Below, in pieces: positions 25,426 to 34,240 of a stretch of 64,000 nt of DNA. The DNA comes from Caulifigura coniformis (lineage in GTDB: Bacteria; Planctomycetota; Planctomycetia; Planctomycetales; Planctomycetaceae): NCBI RefSeq assembly GCF_007745175.1, contig NZ_CP036271.1, positions 2,376,154-2,440,153 of the forward strand. The letters are read 5' to 3'. The first letter of the stretch is position 1, and every line of letters begins with the position of its first letter. Both the position numbers and the translations under genes were made by a program. The notes beneath the pieces were generated by a model. It had not been told where the DNA came from. It saw only the letters and a program-made list of their open reading frames with translations, and searched no databases.

Positions 25426-27048
25426 ATGTCCGTTTCCACGCTCGACGGTTCACCGTCGATCCCTGTCCCGCCAGCCACACTGCCGCCGGCCGCTACCCAG
25501 CCCGCGCGTAGTTGGGCGCGTCGCGCCGCAGGAATGCTTCCGAACATTGTCGTCTTCTCCGGCTTGGGGGCTGTGCTGTACTTCGGTCACCGTACCGGGT
25601 GGGAGTTGCCGCGGCTCTCGGCCATCGTCGGGACGGCGGCCGCGCCGACGGACGACTGGTGCGAGGAGCACCTCGTTCCCGAGTCGCAGTGCGTCGAATG
25701 CAACAAGGACCTGTTCCCGCGGCCCAAGGAATTCGGCTTTTGCCGGACGCACGGGGTCGCCGAGTGCGTGCTCGATCATCCCGAACTGGCGCAAACGCAC
25801 GAAGCGCCGCAACTCCCCAAATACGATACGGCGAAAGCCATTTCGCTCCTTCCGCGGCCGGAGAACAATAGCCGCAATACGCTCCATAAGATGCTCGTGC
25901 AGTTCGCCTCCGCCCAGGCCGCGGCGAAAGCCGGAATCGACGTGGACGTCGTCCAGGAGCGGTCGATCACCGAAGCACTCGCGAGCAGCGGGGAAGTGCG
26001 GTTCGATCCGACGCGGGTCGCCCATCTTTCGACGAAAGCCCCGGGCTCGGTCGCGGCTGTCCTGAAAAAGAAAGGGGATCGCGTCAAGGCCGGAGAGGTC
26101 GTCGCCCTGATTGACGCCGCAAGCGTCGGGCAAGCCAAGTCACAATTGTTGCAAGCGATCGTGCAAATGCAGCTGACGGAGACGACGGTCGAGCGGCTCA
26201 AAGGAGCCACCGCCAATGGGGCCATCTCGAAAAAATCGCTCATCGAAGCCGAGAGCGAGCACAAGCAGGCCGAAATCGCATTTTTGGCGGCACGGCAGAC
26301 GCTCTCGAACCTCGGGTTCGTCGTTCCGGCCGACGTCGAACGCCACGACGCGAAGCAGGTGTCAGAGGAACTGCAATTGCTCGGCGTCCCAGCCGAAATT
26401 GAGATCCCGAATGGCGGTCGTCAGCTGGCGAACCTGTTGCCAATGCGATCAGTGTTCGAAGGAACGATCGTCGCGGCTGATGTGGCCCGAGGCGAAGTCG
26501 TCGACGCCGCGAAGTCACTGTTCACAGTGGCGGATCCGAGCAGCATGTGGCTGATCCTGAACGTCCGCCAAGAGGACGCCCGCTTGGTCAAAGAAGGTTT
26601 GCCGGTGGCATTCCAGCCCGACGACGGCACGCCGGAAGTACGGGGGTGCGTGTCGTGGCTCAGCCCGGTGGTCGACGAGCGGACGCGGACGCTCGAAGTC
26701 CGCGTCGCGATCGAGAACGCGGACGGGCGACTCCGCGACAACACGTTCGGAACCGGCCGCATCATCCTGAGGGAAGAACCCAACGCGATCACCGTGCCGC
26801 TGAAGTCGGTGCAGTCGACGAGCGACGCGCACTTCGTATTCGTGCGGGACAAGGACTACCTCAAGGAAGGAGCACACAAGGTCTTCCACGTACGCCAGGT
26901 GCGGATCGGCGGAAAGAACGGTGACCACATCGAATTGCTCGCGGGCGTCTTGCCGGGCGAAATAGTCGCGACGGAGGGAAGCGGTGCGATCCTCGCGCAG
27001 CTGCTGCGGAGCAGCTTCGGCGCGGGCTGCGGTTGCCACGAGGAATAG
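25426..27048 (+). CDS. RND efflux periplasmic adaptor (CusB/CzcB type) with N-terminal metal-binding repeats
   Basis: The start is the ATG at 25426 behind CGGAGG; 540 residues. A membrane anchor (NIVVFSGLGAVLYFG) lies at 40-54. Next is a metal-binding region: W78-C79-E-E-H82-x2-P-E-x2-C89-x2-C92, followed by a variant C106-x2-H109 ... C114-x3-HPEL at 105-121. The adaptor core follows: barrel-sandwich strands (ASSGEVRFDPTRVAHL, VAAVLKKKGDRVKAGEVVALI), a helical hairpin at ~230-300, a beta-barrel and membrane-proximal domain (ADPSSMWLILNVRQEDARLV near 370). The C-terminus is GCGCHEE. The same WCxEHxxPExxC motif occurs twice in the lipoprotein encoded after the pump, which suggests metal transfer between them. 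It is 5 bp upstream of the pump gene. Confidence 0.9.
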   Translation: MSVSTLDGSPSIPVPPATLPPAATQPARSWARRAAGMLPNIVVFSGLGAVLYFGHRTGWELPRLSAIVGTAAAPTDDWCEEHLVPESQCVECNKDLFPRPKEFGFCRTHGVAECVLDHPELAQTHEAPQLPKYDTAKAISLLPRPENNSRNTLHKMLVQFASAQAAAKAGIDVDVVQERSITEALASSGEVRFDPTRVAHLSTKAPGSVAAVLKKKGDRVKAGEVVALIDAASVGQAKSQLLQAIVQMQLTETTVERLKGATANGAISKKSLIEAESEHKQAEIAFLAARQTLSNLGFVVPADVERHDAKQVSEELQLLGVPAEIEIPNGGRQLANLLPMRSVFEGTIVAADVARGEVVDAAKSLFTVADPSSMWLILNVRQEDARLVKEGLPVAFQPDDGTPEVRGCVSWLSPVVDERTRTLEVRVAIENADGRLRDNTFGTGRIILREEPNAITVPLKSVQSTSDAHFVFVRDKDYLKEGAHKVFHVRQVRIGGKNGDHIELLAGVLPGEIVATEGSGAILAQLLRSSFGAGCGCHEE

Positions 27049-27053
27049 ACCAC

Positions 27054-30000
27054 ATGGACGTTCTCAACCGCATCATCGACTTTTCGCTACACAACCGGGT
27101 GCTCGTCGTCCTCGGCGTCGTCGCGGCTGCCGTCGCCGGCGTGTTCTCGCTGCAGCACATCGACGTCGACGCGTTCCCGGACACGACGCCGGTGCAGGTC
27201 CAGATCAACACCGTCGCCCCGGCCCTCAGTCCTGAGGAGATGGAGAGGCAGATCACGTTCCCGGTCGAACAAGCGATCAGCGGGCTGCCCGGTCTCGAAG
27301 AGATGCGGTCGATCTCCAAGTTCGGGCTCTCGCAGGTCGTCGTGATTTTCGAAGATGGGACGGACATCTACTTCGCTCGACAACTCATCAACGAGCGACT
27401 GGCCACAATCGATATTCCGGCCGGCATCGGCAGGCCCAAGATGGGTCCGGTCGCGACCGGCCTTGGCGAGGTCTTCCATTACGTGGTCACTGGTCAAGGA
27501 ACGGATCCCACGGACCTGCGGACGATTCACGACTGGACGATCAAGCCGCCGCTGCGCACCGTGCAGGGGACCGCCGAGATCAACAGCTGGGGCGGCTACG
27601 AGAAGCAGTACCAGGTCCGCATCGACCCCAACAAGCTGATCAAGCACGGGCTGACATTTGAGGAAGTCACGGCCGCGGTGCAGCGCAACAACTTCAACGT
27701 CGGCGGCGGCAACATCTCGCAGGAGAGCGGGATGCTCCTGGTCCAAGGGCTTGGCCGGACTGTGGGCGTAGACGAACTGCGGCAGATCGTCCTCGCTTCC
27801 GAAGATGGCGTGCCGGTGCAGTTGCGGGACGTCGCCGAGGTCGTCATCGGACATGAGATCCGGCGGGGCGCGGTCACGGCGAACGGCAAAGGCGAAGTCG
27901 TCCTCGGGCTCGGCTTCATGCTGATGGGCGAAAACAGCCATGAGGTGACTTGGGCGATGAAGGACAAGCTCGCGTCGCTGCAGGCCACCCTGCCGGCCAA
28001 CGTGCAGGTCAAACCGGTCTACGACCGCACCGAACTTGTCGACTTCGTCATCCATACCGTCCGCAACAACCTCTTGGAAGGCGGTCTGTTCGTCGTTGCC
28101 GTGCTGTTCGCGTTTCTCGGCAACCTGCGGGCTGCGATAATTGTCGCACTGGCGATCCCGCTGTCGATGCTCTTCGCCTTTTCAGGCATGTACCGGTTTG
28201 GCATCGCGGCCAGCCTGCTCAGCCTGGGCGCGATCGACTTCGGCATGGTCGTCGACAGCTCGGTCGTGATGATCGAGAACTGCGTGCGGCACTTGGCACA
28301 CGACTCGAACGGCCGCAAGAGCCGCCTGGAGATCATCCGGGACGCGGCCGTCGAGGTCCGCGGGCCGACGATGTTCGGCGAACTGATCATCATGATCGTC
28401 TACCTGCCGATCCTTACCCTGGAGGGGATCGAGGGCAAGATGTTCCGGCCGATGGCGCTCACGGTCATCTTCGCGCTCATGGGCTCCATGGTCCTGTCGC
28501 TGACGCTGATGCCAGTGCTGGCCAGCATCCTGCTCCCCAAGAAGATCGAGGAACGCGAACCGTGGCTGATGCGGGTGGCCCACGCCATCCACTATCCGAT
28601 CCTGCAGTTCGCAATGCATCACAAGCTCGCGGTCATGGGCTTCGCGGCCACGGTCCTGATCCTGGCCTTCGGCATGATCGCCCCGAACCTCGGCTCGGAG
28701 TTCGTGCCGAAGCTCTCGGAGGGGGCCATCGTCGCCGGCGTGATCCGCCTCGCCGGGACGGATCTGCAAGAGTCGATTCGCTCGAACACGCACATGGAGA
28801 AGGCGTTGCTCGCGGAATTCCCCGACGAAATCGAGAACGTCTGGAGCCGCGTCGGCACGGCCGAAGTGGCGACCGATCCGATGGGCGTCGAGCTGACTGA
28901 CATCTTCATCACACTCAAACCACGCTCGGCGTGGACGAAGGCCCACACCCAGGCCGAACTCACGGAGAAGCTGGAAAAGCTCCTTCGCGAGTTTCCCGGA
29001 ACGAAGCTGGGGTTCTCGCAGCCCATCGAAATGCGGATCAACGAAATGGTCTCGGGCGTCCGGTCGGACCTCGGCGTGAAGCTCTTCGGCGACGACTTTG
29101 ACCAACTAGTGAAGACGGCCCAGGAAATCGAAACCGTGCTGCGTTCGATTCCGGGCGCGGCGGACCTTAACACCGAGCAAGTCACCGGCCAGCCGATGGT
29201 GCAGATCAAGGTCAAGCAGGACCAGCTCGCGCGCTACGGCGTGTCGGCCCAGACCGTGCTCGACTTCGTCGAATCGATCGGCAGCAAACCGCTCGGTGAA
29301 ATCGTCGAGGGGCAGCTGCGATTCCCCCTCATCGCGCGCTTGCCGGAAGACATCCGACAGAGCCCGGAGTCGATCGGTGCGATGCTCATCGCCACCCCGG
29401 CCGGGGAGCGGATCCCGCTCACGCGGCTGGCCGCCGTCGAAGTCGTCGAAGGACCGTCAACCATCACGCGCGAGTGGGGACAGCGGCGGATCACGATGAC
29501 GGCCAACGTCCGCGGGCGGGACCTGGGCAGCTTCGTCGCCGAGGCGCAGCGTAAGATCGCCGAGAGGGTGGCGCTCCCACCCGGCCGGTACCGAGTCGAG
29601 TACGGCGGCCAGTTCGAGAATCTCGAACGGGCGAGGACGCGGTTGCTCGTCGTCGTGCCGCTAGCGCTCGTCTTGATCTTCATTCTGCTCTACCTCACGT
29701 ACCACAACGTCGTCGACGCCCTGCGTGTCTTCACCGGCATTCCCTTCGCCTGGGTGGGCGGCATCTTCGCGCTCTGGCTGCGGGACATGCCGTTCTCGAT
29801 CTCGGCGGGCGTCGGTTTCATCGCCATGTCGGGCGTCGCTGTCCTCGACGACATGATCCTGGTGTCGTATATCCGCCAGCTGCGCCAGCAGGGCCTTCCG
29901 CTTGACGAGGCCGTGACGCAAGCGGCCATCACGCGGTTGCGTCCCGTCCTGATGACGACGCTCGTCGCGAGCCTCGGCTTCCTGCCAATGGCCTTTAGCG

Positions 30001-30227
30001 AAGGAATGGGCGCGGAAGTGCAGCGCCCCTTGGCGACCGTCGTCATCGGCGGCGTGCTGGGGGCGATGGTGATGTCGCTGCTCGTCCTGCGCGTGCTGTA
30101 CCTGATCTTCAACGCACCCGTGGAGCGGCACCGCCGCGATCGGGCGCACGAGGAAGAAACCCCCGACGAGGCACTCGTTGCTGCCTCGTCATCGAGTTTG
30201 TCGTTTTCGAACGGAGTTCACCGATGA
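27054..30227 (+). CDS. Heavy-metal RND efflux pump, CusA/CzcA family
   Basis: The start is the ATG at 27054 (GAGGAA upstream); 1057 residues, about 12 TM helices. Family hallmarks: MDVLNRIIDFSLHNRVLVV as TM1, HIDVDAFPDTTPVQVQI, TFPVEQAISGLPGLEEMRS, and in TM4 the acidic proton-relay segment AIDFGMVVDSSVVMIENC near 395-412. Two large periplasmic loops follow TM1 and TM7. The final helices (VGFIAMSGVAVLDDMILVSY and LMTTLVASLGFLPMA) are typical. It drives proton-coupled export of metal from periplasm or cytoplasm to outside. The metal is not clear from sequence. The stop overlaps the start of the metal-binding lipoprotein gene by 4 bp. Confidence 0.94.
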   Translation: MDVLNRIIDFSLHNRVLVVLGVVAAAVAGVFSLQHIDVDAFPDTTPVQVQINTVAPALSPEEMERQITFPVEQAISGLPGLEEMRSISKFGLSQVVVIFEDGTDIYFARQLINERLATIDIPAGIGRPKMGPVATGLGEVFHYVVTGQGTDPTDLRTIHDWTIKPPLRTVQGTAEINSWGGYEKQYQVRIDPNKLIKHGLTFEEVTAAVQRNNFNVGGGNISQESGMLLVQGLGRTVGVDELRQIVLASEDGVPVQLRDVAEVVIGHEIRRGAVTANGKGEVVLGLGFMLMGENSHEVTWAMKDKLASLQATLPANVQVKPVYDRTELVDFVIHTVRNNLLEGGLFVVAVLFAFLGNLRAAIIVALAIPLSMLFAFSGMYRFGIAASLLSLGAIDFGMVVDSSVVMIENCVRHLAHDSNGRKSRLEIIRDAAVEVRGPTMFGELIIMIVYLPILTLEGIEGKMFRPMALTVIFALMGSMVLSLTLMPVLASILLPKKIEEREPWLMRVAHAIHYPILQFAMHHKLAVMGFAATVLILAFGMIAPNLGSEFVPKLSEGAIVAGVIRLAGTDLQESIRSNTHMEKALLAEFPDEIENVWSRVGTAEVATDPMGVELTDIFITLKPRSAWTKAHTQAELTEKLEKLLREFPGTKLGFSQPIEMRINEMVSGVRSDLGVKLFGDDFDQLVKTAQEIETVLRSIPGAADLNTEQVTGQPMVQIKVKQDQLARYGVSAQTVLDFVESIGSKPLGEIVEGQLRFPLIARLPEDIRQSPESIGAMLIATPAGERIPLTRLAAVEVVEGPSTITREWGQRRITMTANVRGRDLGSFVAEAQRKIAERVALPPGRYRVEYGGQFENLERARTRLLVVVPLALVLIFILLYLTYHNVVDALRVFTGIPFAWVGGIFALWLRDMPFSISAGVGFIAMSGVAVLDDMILVSYIRQLRQQGLPLDEAVTQAAITRLRPVLMTTLVASLGFLPMAFSEGMGAEVQRPLATVVIGGVLGAMVMSLLVLRVLYLIFNAPVERHRRDRAHEEETPDEALVAASSSSLSFSNGVHR

Positions 30228-30586
30228 AGTTTCGAACGTGGATCATCACTTCGACCGCGGTTGCGCTGGCGGCCGTCATGGGATGCGGGAAGGCCGGCAC
30301 ACAGCCGGCGGCGGGCACGGCCGACGTCGCCGCGAAGGAAGGCGCCTCGTCGGAAGCAGGCCACATCCACGACGGGTGGTGGTGCACCGAACACGGCGTC
30401 CCGGAAGACATCTGCGGCTTGTGCAGCAGCAAGGTCGCCGCCGAGATGCAGAAGAAGGGTGACTGGTGCAAAGAGCATGACCGACCCGAGTCGCAGTGCT
30501 TCCTGTGTCACCCGGAACTCGAAGCGAAATTCGCTGCGCAGTACGAAGCGAAATACGGCAAGAAGCCACCGAAGCGCGAGGGATAA
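30224..30586 (+). CDS. Metal-binding lipoprotein with two WCxEHxxPExxCxxC repeats
   Basis: 120 residues. A lipoprotein signal ends at AAVMGC (lipid Cys 21). After a short linker come two copies of a 15-residue motif: W53-C54-T-E-H57-G-V-P-E-x2-C64-x2-C67 and W81-C82-K-E-H85-D-R-P-E-x2-C92-x2-C95 followed by HPEL. Each has three Cys and one His, a plausible metal site. The same motif is in the adaptor at 78-92. The C-terminus is Lys-rich. The gene is translationally coupled to the RND pump (ATGA overlap). It probably acts as a periplasmic metal chaperone or sensor of the pump (inference). A damaged copy of its 5' end follows at 30857. Confidence 0.8.
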   Translation: MKFRTWIITSTAVALAAVMGCGKAGTQPAAGTADVAAKEGASSEAGHIHDGWWCTEHGVPEDICGLCSSKVAAEMQKKGDWCKEHDRPESQCFLCHPELEAKFAAQYEAKYGKKPPKREG

Positions 30587-30617
30587 GGCCGGTCAGTCTC
30601 CTTGTGGAGGGATTGCG

Positions 30618-30839
30618 ATGAGCCTCGCGAAAGAGATTGCGAAGTTCGCCTGCGGTGCCGAAGCGTTCCACGCCTGCATGCATGGCTATCTGTGGCTGTC
30701 CGGAACGAATCTCGAAGTGTTTGGGATCCATCAGACGCCGCTGTGGAATGCCCTCGGGGGCGTCATCAACGGTTTGGCCTCGCTCTCGCTGGGAATCTAT
30801 GCGTGGCGAGGGGCCGGACGGTCCGCCGTCGCGCAATGA
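30618..30839 (+). CDS. Small membrane protein of the metal efflux island
   Basis: 73 residues, with TGGAGG 7 bases before the ATG. It contains an EIAKFACGAEAFHACMHGYL segment with Cys and His residues, then hydrophobic stretches (LYWLSG-like and ALGGVINGLASLSLGIYAW) that suggest one or two TM helices. No family assignment. Position right after the lipoprotein gene suggests cotranscription with the pump. Confidence 0.55.
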   Translation: MSLAKEIAKFACGAEAFHACMHGYLWLSGTNLEVFGIHQTPLWNALGGVINGLASLSLGIYAWRGAGRSAVAQ

Positions 30840-30856
30840 CCTTCGGCCGCCGCAGG

Positions 30857-30950
30857 ATTTCGAACGGAGGTTATCGAAGAAGTTTCGAACGTGGATCGCC
30901 GGCTTCGGCCGCGGCCCCGGTCACGACCGTCATGGGATGCAGGAAGTTCT
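30857..30950 (+). pseudogene. Degenerate duplicate of the 5' end of the metal-binding lipoprotein gene
   Basis: Compared with 30211-30295, this stretch repeats CGAACGGAG, then AAGTTTCGAACGTGGATC (18 bases identical), later GTCATGGGATGC. The original ATG has changed and the frame is lost, so it is a decayed partial duplication including the ribosome site. Confidence 0.65.
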
Positions 30951-31199
30951 GGTACGCAGCAGGCAGCAAACGTGTCAACGCCACCCTCCTTTAGTCGAAG
31001 AGCATTGCAGGGGTTGGCGATTATCGCCTGCTGCCTGCCGCAGCAGGGCTGCATGTGCGGCTGCTCAAGTTCGGCTACACAGATGCTGACGCCAGCGCTG
31101 AAGCCGCAGAAGTTGGCTCTTACCCGAGATCCCGCCGTGGATAACAGGTTCATTTTCACCGCCAGGATTGGCAAAGAACAAGAAGGGATTCCGAGATGA
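30891..31199 (+). CDS. Possible small cysteine-rich lipoprotein (start uncertain)
   Basis: An open frame that overlaps the start of the next gene by 4 bp. Its first ~35 codons come from the decayed duplicate, so a later TTG (31005 or 31014) may be used; from there the product begins LAIIACCLPQQGCMCGCSSS, resembling a short signal peptide with a lipobox-like or Cys-rich end. The rest is featureless. The overlap with the HMA gene and the Cys-rich N-terminus favour a real gene, but evidence is weak. Confidence 0.3.
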   Translation: MDRRLRPRPRSRPSWDAGSSGTQQAANVSTPPSFSRRALQGLAIIACCLPQQGCMCGCSSSATQMLTPALKPQKLALTRDPAVDNRFIFTARIGKEQEGIPR

Positions 31200-31528
31200 A
31201 AACTTTCCAAGTAATGGTCATGTCGATGACGCTGTGCGCCGTCTGCGGTTTCGACGCGATCTCAACCGCGGGGGAGCCTCAGCCCACCATCGTAACGGTC
31301 AAAAAGCTCTGCCCGACGTGCGGCAAGAAGATCGTGCAGAAACTTTCTCAGATGCCCCAGGTTGCCGAGGCAACGATGAGCGTCGAAGAGCGAACCTTGC
31401 GAGTCCGGTGTGCTCCGGGCGGCTCCGTATCACCCCGGGCCGTGTGGGAGGCCGTCGAAAGCGGCGGGGAACAGCCGGTGAAGATTCAGTGCCCGGCAGG
31501 CACGTTCACAAGCAAGCCGCGCGAATAG
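31196..31528 (+). CDS. Secreted heavy-metal-associated (HMA-like) protein
   Basis: 110 residues. The N-terminus (MKTFQVMVMSMTLCAVCGFDA) looks like a signal peptide. The rest has the ferredoxin-like HMA pattern: TIVTVKKLCPTCGKKIVQKL with a CPTC metal site, then strand AEATMSVEERTLRVRC and helix SPRAVWEAVES. This is the MerP/CopZ type of fold, usually binding Hg, Cu or Zn. In the periplasm it would act like MerP, collecting metal for an importer or pump. It sits between the RND operon and a P1B ATPase. Confidence 0.75.
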   Translation: MKTFQVMVMSMTLCAVCGFDAISTAGEPQPTIVTVKKLCPTCGKKIVQKLSQMPQVAEATMSVEERTLRVRCAPGGSVSPRAVWEAVESGGEQPVKIQCPAGTFTSKPRE

Positions 31529-31599
31529 AACCGTGAGTCACTGCGACGCCGAGGGACGCTCGAGAGCCAAAATGTGCCTAGTCCGCATGCACTCGGGCA

Positions 31600-31625
31600 C
31601 CTCCGGCGGCGTATGTCGCCGGAGG
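31600..31625. terminator. Strong hairpin upstream of the P1B ATPase gene
   Basis: A perfect 9-bp stem (CCTCCGGCG / CGCCGGAGG) with an 8-base loop lies 72 bp after the HMA gene and 62 bp before the ATPase start. There is no T-run, so it is either a weak terminator or an mRNA processing or attenuation hairpin. Confidence 0.4.
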
Positions 31626-31686
31626 CGTCCAAGGGCGAACTCGCCCCGTGCCAAATCGTGAGGCTTCAAGACGAACAGAAAACTCG

Positions 31687-33798
31687 ATGATGCAGCACGT
31701 TGATCTTCGCGTCGCCAACCTCGACTGTGAGCATGATGCGTCCCGACTTCGCAGGGGGCTTGCGCAAACGCCCGGAATCGAAGTCGTTCGCATCTCTTCG
31801 TCCGCGGCCAAGGTCCGCCTTGCCTTCGATGAAGAACGGACCTCGCGTGAGACGGTCGAATCGCGGCTTGCCGAGATCGGGTTCCCGGTATCAGCAGAGC
31901 GAGGCAGGCCACCGGCGGTTAGGCCGTGGAACAACCCAAAGGTGATCACTTCGGTCCTGGCCGGCCTGCTGCTGTTGCTGGCGTGGATCGCATCGCTCGT
32001 CGACTTGCCGGAAGGCCTGAGTACCGGCGGCTACTTGCTGGCGGTGCTCATCGGCGGATTCTATTTCGGTCGCGAGGCCATTCAGGACCTGCTGTTCGAG
32101 CGGCGGATCGGCATCGAGCTGCTCATGGGCGTCGCCGCCATCGTGGCCTTCGCGCTCAGGCAGGCGGGTGAGTCCGCCATGCTGGTGTTCCTGTATTCGA
32201 TCAGTGAAGCCCTGGAAGGCTATACGGAAGAGAAAACGCGGTCTGCGATCAAAGCGCTGATGGATCTGACTCCGAAACGGGCGACGGTGCGGCGCGACGG
32301 ACGACAGATCGAAATCCCGGTCGAAGAATTGCAGGTCGGCGACGTGTTCCTTGTGCGACCTGGCGAGGCGGTGCCGACCGACGGCAAGGTCCTGTCCGGC
32401 CGGTCAAGCGTCAATCAGGCGCCGGTCACCGGCGAAAGCGTCCCAGTCGAGAAGGAAGCAGGCAGCTCTGTGTTCGCTGGCAGCATCAACGGCGAAGGCG
32501 CCTTGGATGTTCGTGCTGAAAAGACGTTCGCGGAAAACACCATCTCGCGCATCATCGAGATGGTGGAAGAAGCGCAGGAGAAGAAAGGCCAGAGTCAGCG
32601 TTTCATCGAGAGGTTTGGCGCATGGTACAGCCCCGCTGTCCTCGTCATCGGCGTCTCACTTGGAATCCTGTCCCCGCTTCTGCTTGACGCGGAGTGGCTT
32701 ACCGCGTTGACGAGGGCGACGGTGTTCATTGTCGCCGCCGCCCCGTGCGCGCTGGTTATTTCGATTCCCATCACCTTGGTCGCGTCCCTTGGTACGGGCG
32801 CGCGGATGGGCGTTTTGATCAAGGGCGGAATTCATGTCGAGCAATTGGCGAACGTGACGGTCGTCGCCTTGGACAAAACGGGCACCATCACGCGTGGACA
32901 GCCGGACGTGACCGACGTCGTTTCCGGCGATGAAGCGGCTTTCCCGAACAATGTCCTGCTGTCTGTGGCCGCAGCCATTGAAGCGAGTAGCCAGCATCCC
33001 TTGGCGCGAGCGATCGTCCGGCGTTCGGAAGCCGACGGAATCGCGTCCGCGTCGGTCGAAGATTTCCGTTCGATCACCGGCGCCGGGGCCACGGCACGTT
33101 ATCAAGGGACGATCGTCTACATAGGGAAGCCCGAGTTCTTCGAACGGGAACTCCATGCCGACCTGGGACAGATTGCCGGGACAATCACACGCCTGCAGGC
33201 CGAGGGCAAGACGGTGGTCCTGCTCGGGGAGAAAGCGCGAGCCTGGGGACTAATTGCCGTTCGTGACAACGTTCGAGCGAACGCGCGCGAGGCCGTTCGT
33301 GCGCTGCGTGACGCCGGTGTCAAGAAAGTGGTCATGCTTACCGGCGACAATGCCCTGGCGGCGCGTGTCATCGCGGATGAAGTAGGCGTCAACGAGGTAT
33401 TCGCTGATCTCAAGCCGGAAGACAAAGTTACGAAGGTGCGAGAGCTCACGGACAAGCATGGTCGGGTGGCGATGGTCGGCGATGGTGTTAATGACGCGCC
33501 CGCGCTTGCTCAGGCCGCGGTTGGAGTCGCGATGGGGGCGGCTGGCACGGATGTCGCCCTGGAGACAGCGGACGTGGCGTTGATGGCCGATGATCTAGAG
33601 AAGCTGGTCTATGCCCTGCGGCTGGCGAAGAGAACTCAGAAGATTGTCACGCAAAACCTCGTATTGTCGGTGGTCGTCACAGCGGTTCTGGTCGTCGGTG
33701 CACTGATGGGGAGTTTTTCATTACCTGTCGCGGTTATCGGTCATGAACTCAGTGAACTCTTTGTCATCGTGAATGGCCTGAGGATGTTGAAAAGTTAG
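31687..33798 (+). CDS. P1B-type heavy-metal ATPase with APC metal-site motif
   Basis: The start is the ATG at 31687 (a GTG at 31648 is possible); 703 residues. An N-terminal HMA-like domain has LDCEHDA instead of CxxC. TM helices follow; TGES near 254; the membrane metal motif is AAPCALVIS near 349-357, i.e. APC where CPC or SPC is usual; DKTGT near 396; SQHPLA (the HP motif) near 438; MVGDGVNDAP near 596. The last helix region reads GHELSELFVIVNGLRMLKS. The altered APC suggests a metal preference different from ZntA/CopA. It acts in the inner membrane as an exporter. It is the last gene of the efflux island before the tRNA-Arg border. Confidence 0.9.
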   Translation: MMQHVDLRVANLDCEHDASRLRRGLAQTPGIEVVRISSSAAKVRLAFDEERTSRETVESRLAEIGFPVSAERGRPPAVRPWNNPKVITSVLAGLLLLLAWIASLVDLPEGLSTGGYLLAVLIGGFYFGREAIQDLLFERRIGIELLMGVAAIVAFALRQAGESAMLVFLYSISEALEGYTEEKTRSAIKALMDLTPKRATVRRDGRQIEIPVEELQVGDVFLVRPGEAVPTDGKVLSGRSSVNQAPVTGESVPVEKEAGSSVFAGSINGEGALDVRAEKTFAENTISRIIEMVEEAQEKKGQSQRFIERFGAWYSPAVLVIGVSLGILSPLLLDAEWLTALTRATVFIVAAAPCALVISIPITLVASLGTGARMGVLIKGGIHVEQLANVTVVALDKTGTITRGQPDVTDVVSGDEAAFPNNVLLSVAAAIEASSQHPLARAIVRRSEADGIASASVEDFRSITGAGATARYQGTIVYIGKPEFFERELHADLGQIAGTITRLQAEGKTVVLLGEKARAWGLIAVRDNVRANAREAVRALRDAGVKKVVMLTGDNALAARVIADEVGVNEVFADLKPEDKVTKVRELTDKHGRVAMVGDGVNDAPALAQAAVGVAMGAAGTDVALETADVALMADDLEKLVYALRLAKRTQKIVTQNLVLSVVVTAVLVVGALMGSFSLPVAVIGHELSELFVIVNGLRMLKS

Positions 33799-33992
33799 GG
33801 GTCTCTCTCGCTTCCTCGGGGTGTACGTCAAATCGGCCGTTGAAGCGGCACACCCCTGGAGGTGGTTCCATCAGCTGTCGATCGTGATCGCAATATCCCG
33901 TCCGAAGCTCGTCAACATGCCCGGAAACTCAGGGAGTTTGCAGCACTCTCACATCTGACGCTTTAACCACATCCGAGCAGTCGTTGTTTGCA
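33799..33992. other. Short intergenic region right of the P1B ATPase
   Basis: No gene or terminator-like hairpin with a T-run was seen between the ATPase stop and the small-ORF scar. Confidence 0.35.
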
Positions 33993-34220
33993 TCAGGCGG
34001 GGTGTGAATTGCTGTTAGGCTTTGGCAAGGCTGCCTCAACAATTGACACAATCGCGGCACGAATCGACGGGGGAAGATCGCCCCAAACAGAGTCGATCAG
34101 GTCAAGTTGCTTATTCGCGTAAGCGTCAGGTTGAGTCACATCGCGACAATCAGCGGCCTCGGCGCACTCCCATAACGCTGCGCGCTCTTCCCCAGACTTC
34201 CATAACACGTTACCCGTCAA
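33993..34220 (-). repeat. Small-ORF scar, subfamily B, copy 2 (best preserved)
   Basis: An open leftward frame of 75 codons (possible TTG at 34220 directly after AAGGAG, or GTG 12 bases later) encodes NVLWKSGEERAALWECAEA, then LDLIDSVWGDLPPSIR and AAIVSIVEAALPKPNS. The tail is nearly that of 4368-4510. This could be an intact small gene. It stands directly left of the truncated tRNA-Arg, the position expected for a gene linked to an integrase. Confidence 0.6.
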
Positions 34221-34240
34221 CTCCTTCGCAAGATCCGTAT

